From Candidatus Alcyoniella australis (lineage in GTDB: Bacteria > Lernaellota > Lernaellaia > JAVCCG01 > Alcyoniellaceae), in contig JAVCCG010000098.1 in the NCBI GenBank assembly GCA_030765605.1, positions 31,978-95,977 of the forward strand: DNA of 64,000 nt, read 5' to 3'. Under the pieces are notes generated by a model. It did not search any database and was not told where the DNA came from. It was given only the letters and a program-made list of their open reading frames with translations. A program made the position numbers and the translations under genes. Below, one piece after another: positions 15,843-24,501 of this stretch. Within the stretch, counting starts at the first letter, position 1, and each line of letters starts with the position of its first letter.

Positions 15843-16498
15843 CTGCCGACCTCCAAACATCCCGCACCGACCTCCACCAGGTTCTCATTGCCGGCGTTGC
15901 CCAGATATTCGACCAACGCCCCGTCCTCGCACTGGACCACGGCGCCGTTGCCCACGGCCACGTTGGAGTACATCCCGATCCAGCTATCGGCGTCGGCAAT
16001 CAGCGAATAGTCCGAGAACTCGAGGATCGAGTCGGCCACCACAACTTCGGAGTTCTGGGCCAGTACGCCGATCTCGAGGTAGGGCAGTTTGCAGCTGAGC
16101 ACGGTCACTCGGTCGCTGTCGATCACGTGCAGCGCCGTGCCAAATGTCTGGGGCAGGTCCGGATCGCCCAGCAGCACCAGGCCGCTGATCGTCACGTCCG
16201 AGGTGCCCGCGATCGTGCTGGCCTGCTGGCCCTGAAACAGGCGCGCCGCGTCGATCCCGCCGGCGCAGAGGTACAGCGGCTTGTCGATGTACAGGCTCTC
16301 GTAGTAGTTGCCGCGCAGCACATAGACCGTGCCGCCTGCCGCGCAGGCGTCGATCCCCTGCTGGATCGAGACGAACGGAAGCTCGGCGCTGCCGTCGCCG
16401 TCGGGCTCGGCGTCGATGGAGACGTAGACTTGATAGGGGTCCAGGGCGCAGGCCGGACCCGCCGCGAGCAGCACGGCCGCCAGGATCAAAGTCAGCAA
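15839..16498 (-). CDS. Secreted right-handed beta-helix (pectate-lyase-like) protein, TTG start
   Basis: 219 aa. After a hydrophobic signal (ending GPACA) the sequence opens with the DGDGSAELPFVSIQQGIDA segment typical of DUF1565/pectin-lyase-fold proteins, followed by short repeated strands (VTISGLVLLG, VTVLSCKLP, VVVADSILEF). No catalytic residues of pectate lyases are evident, so binding or structural roles are as likely as lyase activity. The only standard start in frame is TTG, 17 bases after the phosphofructokinase stop; no ATG or GTG exists before the upstream in-frame stop, and the signal peptide then lacks basic residues, so the real start is uncertain. Confidence 0.6.
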   Translation of the reverse strand: MLTLILAAVLLAAGPACALDPYQVYVSIDAEPDGDGSAELPFVSIQQGIDACAAGGTVYVLRGNYYESLYIDKPLYLCAGGIDAARLFQGQQASTIAGTSDVTISGLVLLGDPDLPQTFGTALHVIDSDRVTVLSCKLPYLEIGVLAQNSEVVVADSILEFSDYSLIADADSWIGMYSNVAVGNGAVVQCEDGALVEYLGNAGNENLVEVGAGCLEVGR

Positions 16499-16514
16499 TC
16501 TTTGGTTCGTGAGT

Positions 16515-17735
16515 CTAGTCTCCGAAGCTGATACCCATCAGTTTACTGTTCTGCACCAAGTCCGACTCGGGGTCAACCTTGCGCAGGTGGCCCACGGCGT
16601 CGGCGATCGGGACGCTGCGGATCTTGGTGCCGCGGATTACCACCATCCGGCCCCACTTGCGTTCGGCCACCGCATGCGCCGCGGCCATGCCCAGCCTGGT
16701 GCACAACACCCGGTCGTGGGGTGTGGGCGTACCGCCGCGCTGCAAGTGTCCCAGAACAGTATAACGGGTTTCCAGCCCGGTGAGCTCGTGAATCCTGGTC
16801 GCGACCTCGGAGCCGATCCCGCCAAGGCGGACCGGATCGCAGCTGTCGTTGACCATCTCGCGCACCACCATCTCGCCGTTCTTGGCGCGTGCGCCCTCGG
16901 CCACGCAGATAATCGAGAAACGACGACCGCGGCGGTTGCGCTCGAAGATCTTGCGGCAGATCTCGTTGTAGTCGAAGGGGATCTCGGGGAGCAGGATGAT
17001 GTCTGCGCCGCTTGCCACCCCGGAGTGCAGCGCGATGTGACCCGTATAGCGCCCCATGGTCTCCAGCACCATCACCCGGTGATGGCTCTCGGCCGTGGTC
17101 TGCAACTTGTCGATGGCCTCGGCGGCCGTATTCATCGCCGTGTCAAAGCCGAAGGTCACGTCCGTGGCCGGCAGGTCGTTGTCGATGGTCTTGGGAACGC
17201 CCACCAGGCGCACGCCGATCTTGTCGAATTCATTGGCAATGTGCATTGTGCCATCGCCGCCGATCACCACCAGCGCGTCGATGTCCTGACGCCGCAGAGT
17301 ACCGATCACCTTCTTTGAGTAATCGACGGTCACAACCTTACCATCCTCCTCCTCTTTCCAGGCGAAGGGGTTGCCGCGGTTGGTCGTGCCCAGGATGGTT
17401 CCGCCACGACGCTCGAGACCGGAAACATTGTCATAAGTCAGTTCGACGATCCGCGGACGCCGCACCAGTCCCTCGAAACCGTCGCGCACGCCGATCACCC
17501 GCCATTTGTAGCGATACTGCGCGGTCTTAACCACCGCGCGGATCACTGCATTGATCCCCGGGCAATCCCCACCGGCGCTGACGACCCCGATTTTTTTAAT
17601 GCGAAATCGTCTTTTAGTCCGAGGTCCGTCAGGCGAAAAATCCGACGAAGCGTCCTGTTCGCCTTGGGCTTCGTTGGAATATTCCTCGTTGTCTTGGTCT
17701 TGCCTTTCGTCGATCTCTTCCTCGAACGGATTCAT
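16515..17735 (-). CDS. pfkA: 6-phosphofructokinase, group III (Gly104/Lys124 type)
   Basis: 406 aa; GAGG precedes the ATG. Core PFK motifs: SAGGDCPGINA (53-63), VIGGDGTM (157-164), PKTIDNDLPATD (181-192, catalytic Asp185), METMGRY-like segment LETMGRYTGH, and AEGARAKNG. Equivalents of E. coli positions 104 and 124 are Gly162 and Lys182. Gly104 is the ATP-type residue, while Lys124 is typical of PPi-dependent enzymes; this mixed pair defines group III PFKs, which in described cases may use either donor. A 46-residue acidic Glu/Asp/Gln-rich N-terminal extension precedes the catalytic domain. Phosphorylates fructose 6-phosphate in glycolysis. Confidence 0.92.
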   Translation of the reverse strand: MNPFEEEIDERQDQDNEEYSNEAQGEQDASSDFSPDGPRTKRRFRIKKIGVVSAGGDCPGINAVIRAVVKTAQYRYKWRVIGVRDGFEGLVRRPRIVELTYDNVSGLERRGGTILGTTNRGNPFAWKEEEDGKVVTVDYSKKVIGTLRRQDIDALVVIGGDGTMHIANEFDKIGVRLVGVPKTIDNDLPATDVTFGFDTAMNTAAEAIDKLQTTAESHHRVMVLETMGRYTGHIALHSGVASGADIILLPEIPFDYNEICRKIFERNRRGRRFSIICVAEGARAKNGEMVVREMVNDSCDPVRLGGIGSEVATRIHELTGLETRYTVLGHLQRGGTPTPHDRVLCTRLGMAAAHAVAERKWGRMVVIRGTKIRSVPIADAVGHLRKVDPESDLVQNSKLMGISFGD

Positions 17736-18017
17736 GAGTATTCCTCATAGTACGATGAATTAACGATCAAATACTGGGGGTGCCTCCACCTGAGATAAGC
17801 TCATAGCACAACCCAAAGGCTATTTCCAGAAATTTTTGCTTAGCTTTTCACTTCAAGAGAGCAGGAGGATACAATTTCTTGTATTCAAGCCCAGCCATTG
17901 CAAATGATCAACCGCATTTAGACTTGGCGGAAAGGGCGAAATTGTCGGAACTGCAACCACGATCCGCGTTGATAAAAATTGTTAAACCATCGAGGTACGG
18001 GTAATCTCTTTACACTG

Positions 18018-20033
18018 ATGACAAGCTCGATGATCAGACTGTCAATGTTGGGCGATCTGGGTGCGCCGGCGATTTTGCGCGGGTTCGCCCTGGTGGCGCT
18101 GGTGCTGCTGGGCAGCGCCGGGATCGGACGTTTTCTGCGCAAGCGCATGATTGCAAAGGCGATCCCCGCGCAGAACAGTATCGACATCGCCCTTGGCCTG
18201 GGCCTGTGGGGCCTAATCTGCCAGTTCTATGGACTATTTGTGGGCGTGGGCCGCAGCTCGGCGCTGGTGCTGCTGATCGTGCTCGCCGCGTTGGGTGCAC
18301 CGAGCCTGGGACGTGCTTTGCGTTGGGTGGTGCGCGCCAATAAATCGCGCGGCCCGCTGCTCGGCGCGTTGGCAAGCGGCCCGCTTTTCGATCGGCTGTT
18401 GGGTCTGAGTATTTTGATCGTCAGCAGCTGGACCGTGCTCGCGGCGCTGACCCCGGAGATCGAGCCCGACGCACTGGCCTACCACCTGCAACTTCCACGG
18501 CTGTGGCACGAGCAGGGGCGGATTTTCCTGCCCTACGATTTATACATGGCGGGCTATCCGCTGTTGGCCGAGACGCTGTTCTGGCCGTTGTGGTCGTTGG
18601 GCGCGCCGCTGGCCGCCAAGTGGCTGCATCTGGCCGCGGGCCTGGTCGTGGTCATGGGCGTGATCGATTTCAGCGCGGCGTTGCACGGCCGTCGCGCCGG
18701 GCTGCTCGCCGGGCTACTGCTGGTCTCGGTCCCGGGCTGGATCTGGTCGAGCACCACGGCCAACGTCGATCTGATGCTATGCCTGTTCGTCTGGGCCGCG
18801 GTGGTGCTGGTGCTGCTGCGCGAGCTGGAGTGCGGTCGCGGCGTGCTGCTGCTCGCCGGGATCTGCGCCGGACTGGCGCTGAACGTCAAGGTCACGGCCG
18901 TGATCTTTGTCGCCCCGCTGTTCGTACTGGCCGCCGGGCTGTCCCTGCGGCGCTCCCGGCTGAATTACGGCAAGCGCAAGATTTTGATCGCGCTGTTCGA
19001 CCTGGCGCTGGCGGCGCTGCCGGCCGTTGCACTGTTCATGCTTTGGCCGCTGAAGAATTGGTTGCTGGGCGTGCCCGCGCTCTATCCCGCGGCGATCGAC
19101 CCCTGGCGCGCGGGCTGCACGGTGCTTCGCATTGCCCAGCATCCCTGGTGCGCAGCCGGGCCCAATTGCGAGCTGTGGTGCGAGGACGCGGCCCTGGTGA
19201 CCTTCATCAAGGTCCAGCTGCTCAACCTGTTTGGCATGGGCAAGGACGCCGCCGGGTTCGCCTTGCTGCCCTGGAACCTGACGTTGCACCCGGAGAAGTT
19301 CGGCGGCGTGCCCCTGGGATTGGCCTGGCTGCCGCTGTGGGCCCTGGTGCTGGGCCTGCGCAAGCCCGACGTGGGCAGCGTTAGTTTGTTGTTTGCAAGC
19401 GCCCTGGGCTTTGTTGCCTGGTCGCTGGGCAGCCAGCAGTCGCGCCTGCTGCTGCCGTTGCTGCCGCTGTGCGCCACGCCCCTGGTGCTGCCCCTGGCGC
19501 AGCCTGCACTCCTGCGCATGGGCAAAGGCAGCGCAAAGCTGATCAGCACAATTTTCAGCGCGCTGCTGGTGGCCGCGGCCGTGGCCGGGCTGCCCGCGAT
19601 CTATCCGCTGTTGTATGGTGATCCGCTGTTCAAGACCCAATCGGCATTGACCGTGTTCGAGCGCCGCGCACCGCTGGAGCTGCTCGTTTCGCATGCGCAT
19701 AACGACGCGCTGAGCCTGCTGCTATCCGCCGAGCAGGTCGTGGCCGCGGACGAGGCCGTGCTCACCAGCGGGGTCGAGGAGTACCTCTACACTGACCTGG
19801 AGCTGATCTCGCCGTCCCACTCCCCGCGCGCATTTGGGGTGGAGTACGAGCTGCGCAACGGGTCGTGCGATCGCGCCCAAGAGCTGTTGCAACTCCACCG
19901 GCTGCGCTACGCGATAAGCAGAAACGATGAGGCGGCCGAGCGCTTTGGCCGCTGCGCCGTCGAATTTAAGCCGCTACTGCAAACCCGCCACAGCGGCTAT
20001 TCGCTGTTTGAATTAAACCCAGGCGGGCAATGA
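18018..20033 (+). CDS. Polytopic membrane glycosyltransferase, GT39/ArnT-like
   Basis: 671 aa from the ATG at 18018 (an ATG at 18030 and an upstream TTG are alternatives; no clear ribosome site decides). About a dozen hydrophobic helices fill residues 10-540. The first luminal loop has EIEPDALAYHLQLPRLW, in the place where GT39/PMT-type enzymes carry the catalytic Asp, and YPLLAETLFWPL follows as in that family. Such enzymes transfer sugars from polyprenyl-phosphate donors outside the inner membrane. The C-terminal 130 residues are soluble. Acceptor unknown. The gene ends 5 bases from convergent coaE. Confidence 0.65.
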   Translation: MTSSMIRLSMLGDLGAPAILRGFALVALVLLGSAGIGRFLRKRMIAKAIPAQNSIDIALGLGLWGLICQFYGLFVGVGRSSALVLLIVLAALGAPSLGRALRWVVRANKSRGPLLGALASGPLFDRLLGLSILIVSSWTVLAALTPEIEPDALAYHLQLPRLWHEQGRIFLPYDLYMAGYPLLAETLFWPLWSLGAPLAAKWLHLAAGLVVVMGVIDFSAALHGRRAGLLAGLLLVSVPGWIWSSTTANVDLMLCLFVWAAVVLVLLRELECGRGVLLLAGICAGLALNVKVTAVIFVAPLFVLAAGLSLRRSRLNYGKRKILIALFDLALAALPAVALFMLWPLKNWLLGVPALYPAAIDPWRAGCTVLRIAQHPWCAAGPNCELWCEDAALVTFIKVQLLNLFGMGKDAAGFALLPWNLTLHPEKFGGVPLGLAWLPLWALVLGLRKPDVGSVSLLFASALGFVAWSLGSQQSRLLLPLLPLCATPLVLPLAQPALLRMGKGSAKLISTIFSALLVAAAVAGLPAIYPLLYGDPLFKTQSALTVFERRAPLELLVSHAHNDALSLLLSAEQVVAADEAVLTSGVEEYLYTDLELISPSHSPRAFGVEYELRNGSCDRAQELLQLHRLRYAISRNDEAAERFGRCAVEFKPLLQTRHSGYSLFELNPGGQ

Positions 20034-20038
20034 CGCCG

Positions 20039-20638
20039 TCAATGCTGTGATTTGAGGGTCTGCCAGAGCCGCTCGACCTGGCGCTGCAACGCTTCGAGGC
20101 TGCCGTTGTTGCGAATCGCGAAGTCGGCGTAGTCCAGCTTCTCCTTCATCGGCATCTGCGAATCCAGGGCTGCTTGAGCTTGCTGCTCGTCCACACCGTC
20201 GCGCTGGATCAGTCGCTGGATCTGTTTGCGCTGCGTGCAATAGACCACGATCAAGCCGCTAAGCGGAAACGGATGCTCGGTCTCGATCAGCAGCGCCGCC
20301 TCGACAATCACCGGCTCGGTGCTGTGCTCGAAATGGTCGCGCACGCGGCCGACGATGCTGCCGATAATCAGCGGATGGGAGATCTCGTCGAGCTTGGCCT
20401 TGGAGTCGGGGTCGGTGAAGATCTGCTCGCGCAGCCGCCGGCGGTCGATCTCGCCGTCCGGGCCGACAATTCCGCTGCCGAACTCGGCCACGACCCGATC
20501 AAAGGCCGACTGCCCCTTGGCCATCACGTCGCGCGCCACCTGGTCGGCATCGATCACCGTGGCGCCGAGCTTGGCAAAGACCTTGGCCGCAGTGCTTTTT
20601 CCCGAGGCGATGCCTCCGGTCAATCCGTAGATTTTCAT
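20039..20638 (-). CDS. coaE: Dephospho-CoA kinase
   Basis: 199 aa from the ATG at 20638, chosen because translation then begins with the family N-terminus MKIYGLTGGIASGKST (P-loop, residues 8-15) and the ATG overlaps the stop of the upstream PHP gene. Also seen: VIDADQVARDVM, the LID-region ISHPLIIGSIVGRV and IVEAALLIE. It catalyses the last step of coenzyme A synthesis, ATP-dependent phosphorylation of dephospho-CoA. Length is normal for bacterial CoaE. Confidence 0.93.
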   Translation of the reverse strand: MKIYGLTGGIASGKSTAAKVFAKLGATVIDADQVARDVMAKGQSAFDRVVAEFGSGIVGPDGEIDRRRLREQIFTDPDSKAKLDEISHPLIIGSIVGRVRDHFEHSTEPVIVEAALLIETEHPFPLSGLIVVYCTQRKQIQRLIQRDGVDEQQAQAALDSQMPMKEKLDYADFAIRNNGSLEALQRQVERLWQTLKSQH

Positions 20639-21339
20639 CCGTTGCCAAGCATCCGTTGGGCCTCGGGCAACAATTGGATCTGCAGCCCGCCGAAGCGTTC
20701 GCGGTCGTAATGCGGAACAACCTTGCCCTGCTTCAGCGCATCGATCATCCGGCGCGGAGTGTCGGCTGATTCGGGGAAAGTGGTCCAACACTTGAAAAAG
20801 CTTTCCTTTTCGTGGGCGTCGGAACCGGCAGTGCAGGTCAGTTTCTGCGATGTGGCGATCTGCTGCAGACGGTCGAAGTAGACCTGCCGTACCGAGCCCA
20901 TGGTCGCCAGGAACAGCATTGTGCCGTTGTACAGCTCAAGGCCGTCGATGTGGCGCGCCACCTCGAGAATCTCCTTGGAGATCGGGTCGGGTCCGGTCCA
21001 GCCCGAGGATTGCGGCACGCGCGGATGGGCCCAGATCACTGCGTTGTGCTCGTCGCGGCGCAGATCGCACACCGAGCGGTGGAACACGGTGAGAGAGGAC
21101 AGGTAGTCGGTGTCCTCTGAGAAAATCAGGAAATCGCCCTCCTCGGCCGTGACCTCGACCCCCCAGAGCACGCACAACTCGGGGAAGTCGCGGCTGAGCC
21201 GCGCACAGGCCTTGACGCTGCCGTGGTCGGTGATCGTGATCGCCAGGGGCATTTGCTTCTCGACGTACTCGCAGACCGTTTCGTAACTCAGGCTCGAGCA
21301 GTCGGAGAAGGTCGTGTGTAGGTGGAGGTCGATATCCAT
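20635..21339 (-). CDS. PHP-domain metal-dependent phosphoesterase
   Basis: 234 aa. The N-terminal motif DLHLHTTFSDCSSLSYE is the PHP metal-binding signature; further ligands are in ITITDHGS and WGVEVTAEEG, with WAHPRVP and AGSDAHEKE completing the metal site. Small stand-alone PHP proteins hydrolyse phosphoesters (for example histidinol phosphate, 3',5'-bisphosphates or short RNA-derived substrates). Substrate not assignable. The stop overlaps the coaE start, so both are expressed together. Confidence 0.82.
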   Translation of the reverse strand: MDIDLHLHTTFSDCSSLSYETVCEYVEKQMPLAITITDHGSVKACARLSRDFPELCVLWGVEVTAEEGDFLIFSEDTDYLSSLTVFHRSVCDLRRDEHNAVIWAHPRVPQSSGWTGPDPISKEILEVARHIDGLELYNGTMLFLATMGSVRQVYFDRLQQIATSQKLTCTAGSDAHEKESFFKCWTTFPESADTPRRMIDALKQGKVVPHYDRERFGGLQIQLLPEAQRMLGNG

Positions 21340-21480
21340 TCGGTGGTGTTCCCAGGCCTTTATATCACCCTAGCGAGCGGCCGGTCGGTTCCTCGGAATA
21401 CGGACGAGGCCGACAAGCTGCAATCCTATGGCCGGTCGGCCAAGCTGTCAATTATCGATCTGGGCGTAAAAACTGTTGTC

Positions 21481-21509
21481 TTGCATTACCACTACCGCAC
21501 AACTAGGAT
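21481..21509 (+). promoter_or_regulatory. Candidate sigma-70 type promoter of the acyl-CoA ligase operon
   Basis: TTGCAT and TAGGAT separated by 17 bases, 34 bases before the ligase ATG in a locally AT-rich stretch. Both hexamers are imperfect, so the call is tentative. Confidence 0.35.
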
Positions 21510-21542
21510 TGATTTTTCACCATAAGATGGGGATTTATTAAA

Positions 21543-23336
21543 ATGGAACAGCTTACCATTCCCCGTATGGTGTTCGGCCGCGTGGCACGGCAGGGCGATC
21601 GTTTGGCCGTGCGCCATCGCCGCGGCGGGGTGTTCCACGATCTATCCTGGAACCAATACGGCGAGGCGATCGCCGACGTCGCACGGGGGCTCGAGGCGCT
21701 GGGTCTCGAGGAGGGCCAGCGCACTGCGATACTCTCCAACACGCGCATCGAGTGGCATTTCGCGGACCTGGGCACCCAGAGCCTGGCCGGCATCGCCGTG
21801 GGGATCTACCCCACGCTGCTGGCCGAAGAGGTGGGATTCATCCTGCGCGACTGCGGCGCCAAAGTCGTATTTTGCGAGGACTGGACCCAGTACGAAAAGG
21901 TCGTGCAGGTACGTGCCCAATGTCCGGAGCTGCTCCAAATTGTACTGTTGGATCCCGAGGGCGTGCAGCTCGGAGCCGACGTGCTGTCGCTCGATCAGCT
22001 ACGCGCCAAGGGAGCGCAACTGCGCGAGGCCGATCCGGGCGGATTTGGCGACCTGCTCAAGCGCGGCAAGCCCGACGACCTGTTCACGATCATCTACACC
22101 TCGGGCACTACCGGCCGTCCCAAGGGGGCGATGATCTCCCACAACAACGCCCTGTCGGTCTGCCGCGCCATCGAGGAGCTAAACATCATCTCCGAGCGCG
22201 ACGTATCGATCGAGTACCTGCCGCTGGCGCACGCCTACGAGCGGATCGGCGGGATGCTCCTCGGGCTCTACGCCGGCGGCGTCACCGCGATCGCCGAGAG
22301 CTTCGAGACCTTGCGCGACGACATCATCACCGTGCAGCCGACCGTGATGGTTGGAGTGCCGCGGGTGTTTGAGAAGATCTACGACTCGATCCGCAACTCG
22401 GTCGAGCAAAGCGGGACGGCTCGCCGCAAACTTTTCGAGTGGGCACTTAGCGTGGGGCGCGAGGCGCTGCCCTATCGCCTCAAACGGCTGCCGTTGCCCT
22501 ACCAGCTCAAGCTGCGCTACGCCCTGGCCGACAAGTTGGTATTCACCCGGCTGGCCCAGAAGCTGGGCGGCAGGCTGCGCTTTGCGCTCTCCGCGGCCGC
22601 TCCGTTGTCCCAGGAGATCATCGAATTCTATTTCAGCCTCGGCGTGACCCTGTTGCAGGGCTTTGGCATGACCGAGTGCTCGGCTCCGGCGGCGATCACC
22701 ACTCCCGAGGACCCGGCGATCGGCACGGTGGGCAAGCCGCTGAGCTGCAACGAGATCAAGCTGGCCGACGACAGCGAGGTGCTGATCCGCGGCGCCAACG
22801 TGTTCAAAGGCTACTGGAACAATCCCAAGGACACGGCCGAGGCGCTCGACGATAAAGGCTGGCTGCACACCGGAGACATCGGCGTCATCGACGCCGACGG
22901 CAACCTGATCATCACCGACCGTAAAAAGCACTTGATCATCACCGCCGGCGGCAAGAACATAGCCCCCGTGGCAATCGAGAACGCGTTGAAGTCCGAGCCG
23001 TACATCACCGAGGCGCTGGCCTACGGCGACAGGCGGCCCTACCTGGTGGCGCTGCTCACCGTGGACGAGGAACGCATCCAAAGCTTCGCCCACGAGCAGC
23101 AAATCCAGGCCGACGACTTCGCTACGCTGCTCAATAACCCGTCGATCAAAGTCTTGATCGACCACTGCGTCGAGAAGGCCAACTTGACCCTGCCGCGCTT
23201 CGAGCAAATCAAGCGCTTCCATATACTGCCCGGTCAATTCTCGATCGAAGACGGGACCCTGACGCCGACACTGAAACTCAAACGCCGTAAGATAATCGAA
23301 AGGTACTCTGAACTCATCGACGAGATGTACAACTAG
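21543..23336 (+). CDS. AMP-forming long-chain acyl-CoA ligase (FadD-like)
   Basis: 597 aa. ANL-superfamily motifs: P-loop YTSGTTGRPKGAMISHNN (about 191-208), QGFGMTE, WLHTGDIG and the hinge/C-domain ITDRKKHLIITAGGKNIAP. Length and the N-terminal GDRLAVRHRRGG...LSWNQYGEA fit bacterial FadD15-type long-chain acyl-CoA synthetases. It should activate a carboxylic acid to its CoA thioester in two steps via acyl-AMP. Fifty-five bases upstream of the dehydratase-type genes, so it may make their CoA-ester substrate; the acid could be fatty or aromatic. Confidence 0.88.
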   Translation: MEQLTIPRMVFGRVARQGDRLAVRHRRGGVFHDLSWNQYGEAIADVARGLEALGLEEGQRTAILSNTRIEWHFADLGTQSLAGIAVGIYPTLLAEEVGFILRDCGAKVVFCEDWTQYEKVVQVRAQCPELLQIVLLDPEGVQLGADVLSLDQLRAKGAQLREADPGGFGDLLKRGKPDDLFTIIYTSGTTGRPKGAMISHNNALSVCRAIEELNIISERDVSIEYLPLAHAYERIGGMLLGLYAGGVTAIAESFETLRDDIITVQPTVMVGVPRVFEKIYDSIRNSVEQSGTARRKLFEWALSVGREALPYRLKRLPLPYQLKLRYALADKLVFTRLAQKLGGRLRFALSAAAPLSQEIIEFYFSLGVTLLQGFGMTECSAPAAITTPEDPAIGTVGKPLSCNEIKLADDSEVLIRGANVFKGYWNNPKDTAEALDDKGWLHTGDIGVIDADGNLIITDRKKHLIITAGGKNIAPVAIENALKSEPYITEALAYGDRRPYLVALLTVDEERIQSFAHEQQIQADDFATLLNNPSIKVLIDHCVEKANLTLPRFEQIKRFHILPGQFSIEDGTLTPTLKLKRRKIIERYSELIDEMYN

Positions 23337-23391
23337 GACCCGGATCTTTGATGATGGTTATCAGGCAATCATCCGGGCGAGTGAGGAGCTT

Positions 23392-24501
23392 ATGAGCGAA
23401 CAGATCCAGAGAATGGTCGAACTGGCCGCCGATCCCGCGGCCACGCTGGCCGACTACAGAAAAAGCAGCGGTCGGCCGGCGATGCTCATCGTGCCGCTGT
23501 ACTTCCCACGCGAGGTGCTCGACGCCGCGGGCTTCATCCCAGCCGAGATCTGGGGCGCTGCCCTGCCGTTGGACGAGTCCGGCGCGTTTTTACAGCCGAC
23601 GATCTGCTCGTTGATGGTCGGGCTGTTCGAGCTGGGACTGTCCGGCGGCCTGGAAGGGGTCAGCGGGGCTGTGTTCCCCTCGACCTGCGACACGGTGCAA
23701 AACTCCGAGAGTATCTGGGCCTCGCGTTTCCCCAAGATGTTTGTCGGCCACGTGGTGATGCCCAAGATCACCAGCGCCACGGGCGCGGGCGAGTTCATCG
23801 CGGCCCAAATCCGCGAGTTCATCGCCGCGCTGCATAAGGCCACGGGCGCCACTCTCGACGACGAGTCGTTGGCGCGCTCGATCGCCTTGGGCAACACGGC
23901 GCGCGCCGCGGCCAGAGGGCTGCTCGATCTGGCGGGGCGCGGGCTGCTCAGCGCAACCGAGCGCAACGCGGTCTACGTGCTGTACAACCTGCTGCCCTTC
24001 GACGCCTTTATCGAGCTGGCCGCAGCCGCGGCCGCCCAGGCCGAGCAGCGCAGCCCGGCCCTCGATGCCAAGCCGGTGCTGGTCTCGGGCATGGTGCTCG
24101 GGCCGCGGCCGGTGATCGCGCTCTACGACGAGCTGGGCGCGCGGATTGTAGACGACGATCTGGGCATCGGCCGCCGCAGCATCGACCCGGACGTCGACCA
24201 GAACGGCGACCCGATCGTGGCGCTGGCCGCACGGCAGCTGGGACGCCGTGCGTGCTGCACGATTCACGACTCGCAGCGCGATCGCGCGGCGGAGTTGGTC
24301 GAGCAAACCAAAGCCTGCGCAGCCGAGGGCGTGATCTTCTCGCGCCTCAAATTCTGCGACCCCGAGGCTTTCGACTACCCCTGGCTCTCCGGCGCGCTCA
24401 AAGAGGCCGGAGTACCCAGCACGTTGCTCGAGATCGACCTGGGCAGCGACGCAATCGAGGCCACAACAACCCGCATGCAAGCATTTCTGGAGAGCCTCTG
24501 A
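23392..24501 (+). CDS. 2-hydroxyacyl-CoA dehydratase / benzoyl-CoA reductase-type subunit (first of pair)
   Basis: 369 aa. The fold and Cys positions match the HgdB/BcrC/FldC family: PAEIWGA near the N-terminus, TICSLMVG, STCDTVQNS, and the late KFCDPEAFDYPWL segment with the typical Cys-Asp-Pro. Three of these cysteines normally bind a [4Fe-4S] cluster. Such subunits form the dimeric component that removes water from 2-hydroxyacyl-CoA or reduces aromatic CoA esters with low-potential electrons delivered by an ATP-driven activator. No activator gene is visible in the window. TGATG overlap with the next gene. Strict anaerobic function is expected. Confidence 0.8.
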   Translation: MSEQIQRMVELAADPAATLADYRKSSGRPAMLIVPLYFPREVLDAAGFIPAEIWGAALPLDESGAFLQPTICSLMVGLFELGLSGGLEGVSGAVFPSTCDTVQNSESIWASRFPKMFVGHVVMPKITSATGAGEFIAAQIREFIAALHKATGATLDDESLARSIALGNTARAAARGLLDLAGRGLLSATERNAVYVLYNLLPFDAFIELAAAAAAQAEQRSPALDAKPVLVSGMVLGPRPVIALYDELGARIVDDDLGIGRRSIDPDVDQNGDPIVALAARQLGRRACCTIHDSQRDRAAELVEQTKACAAEGVIFSRLKFCDPEAFDYPWLSGALKEAGVPSTLLEIDLGSDAIEATTTRMQAFLESL

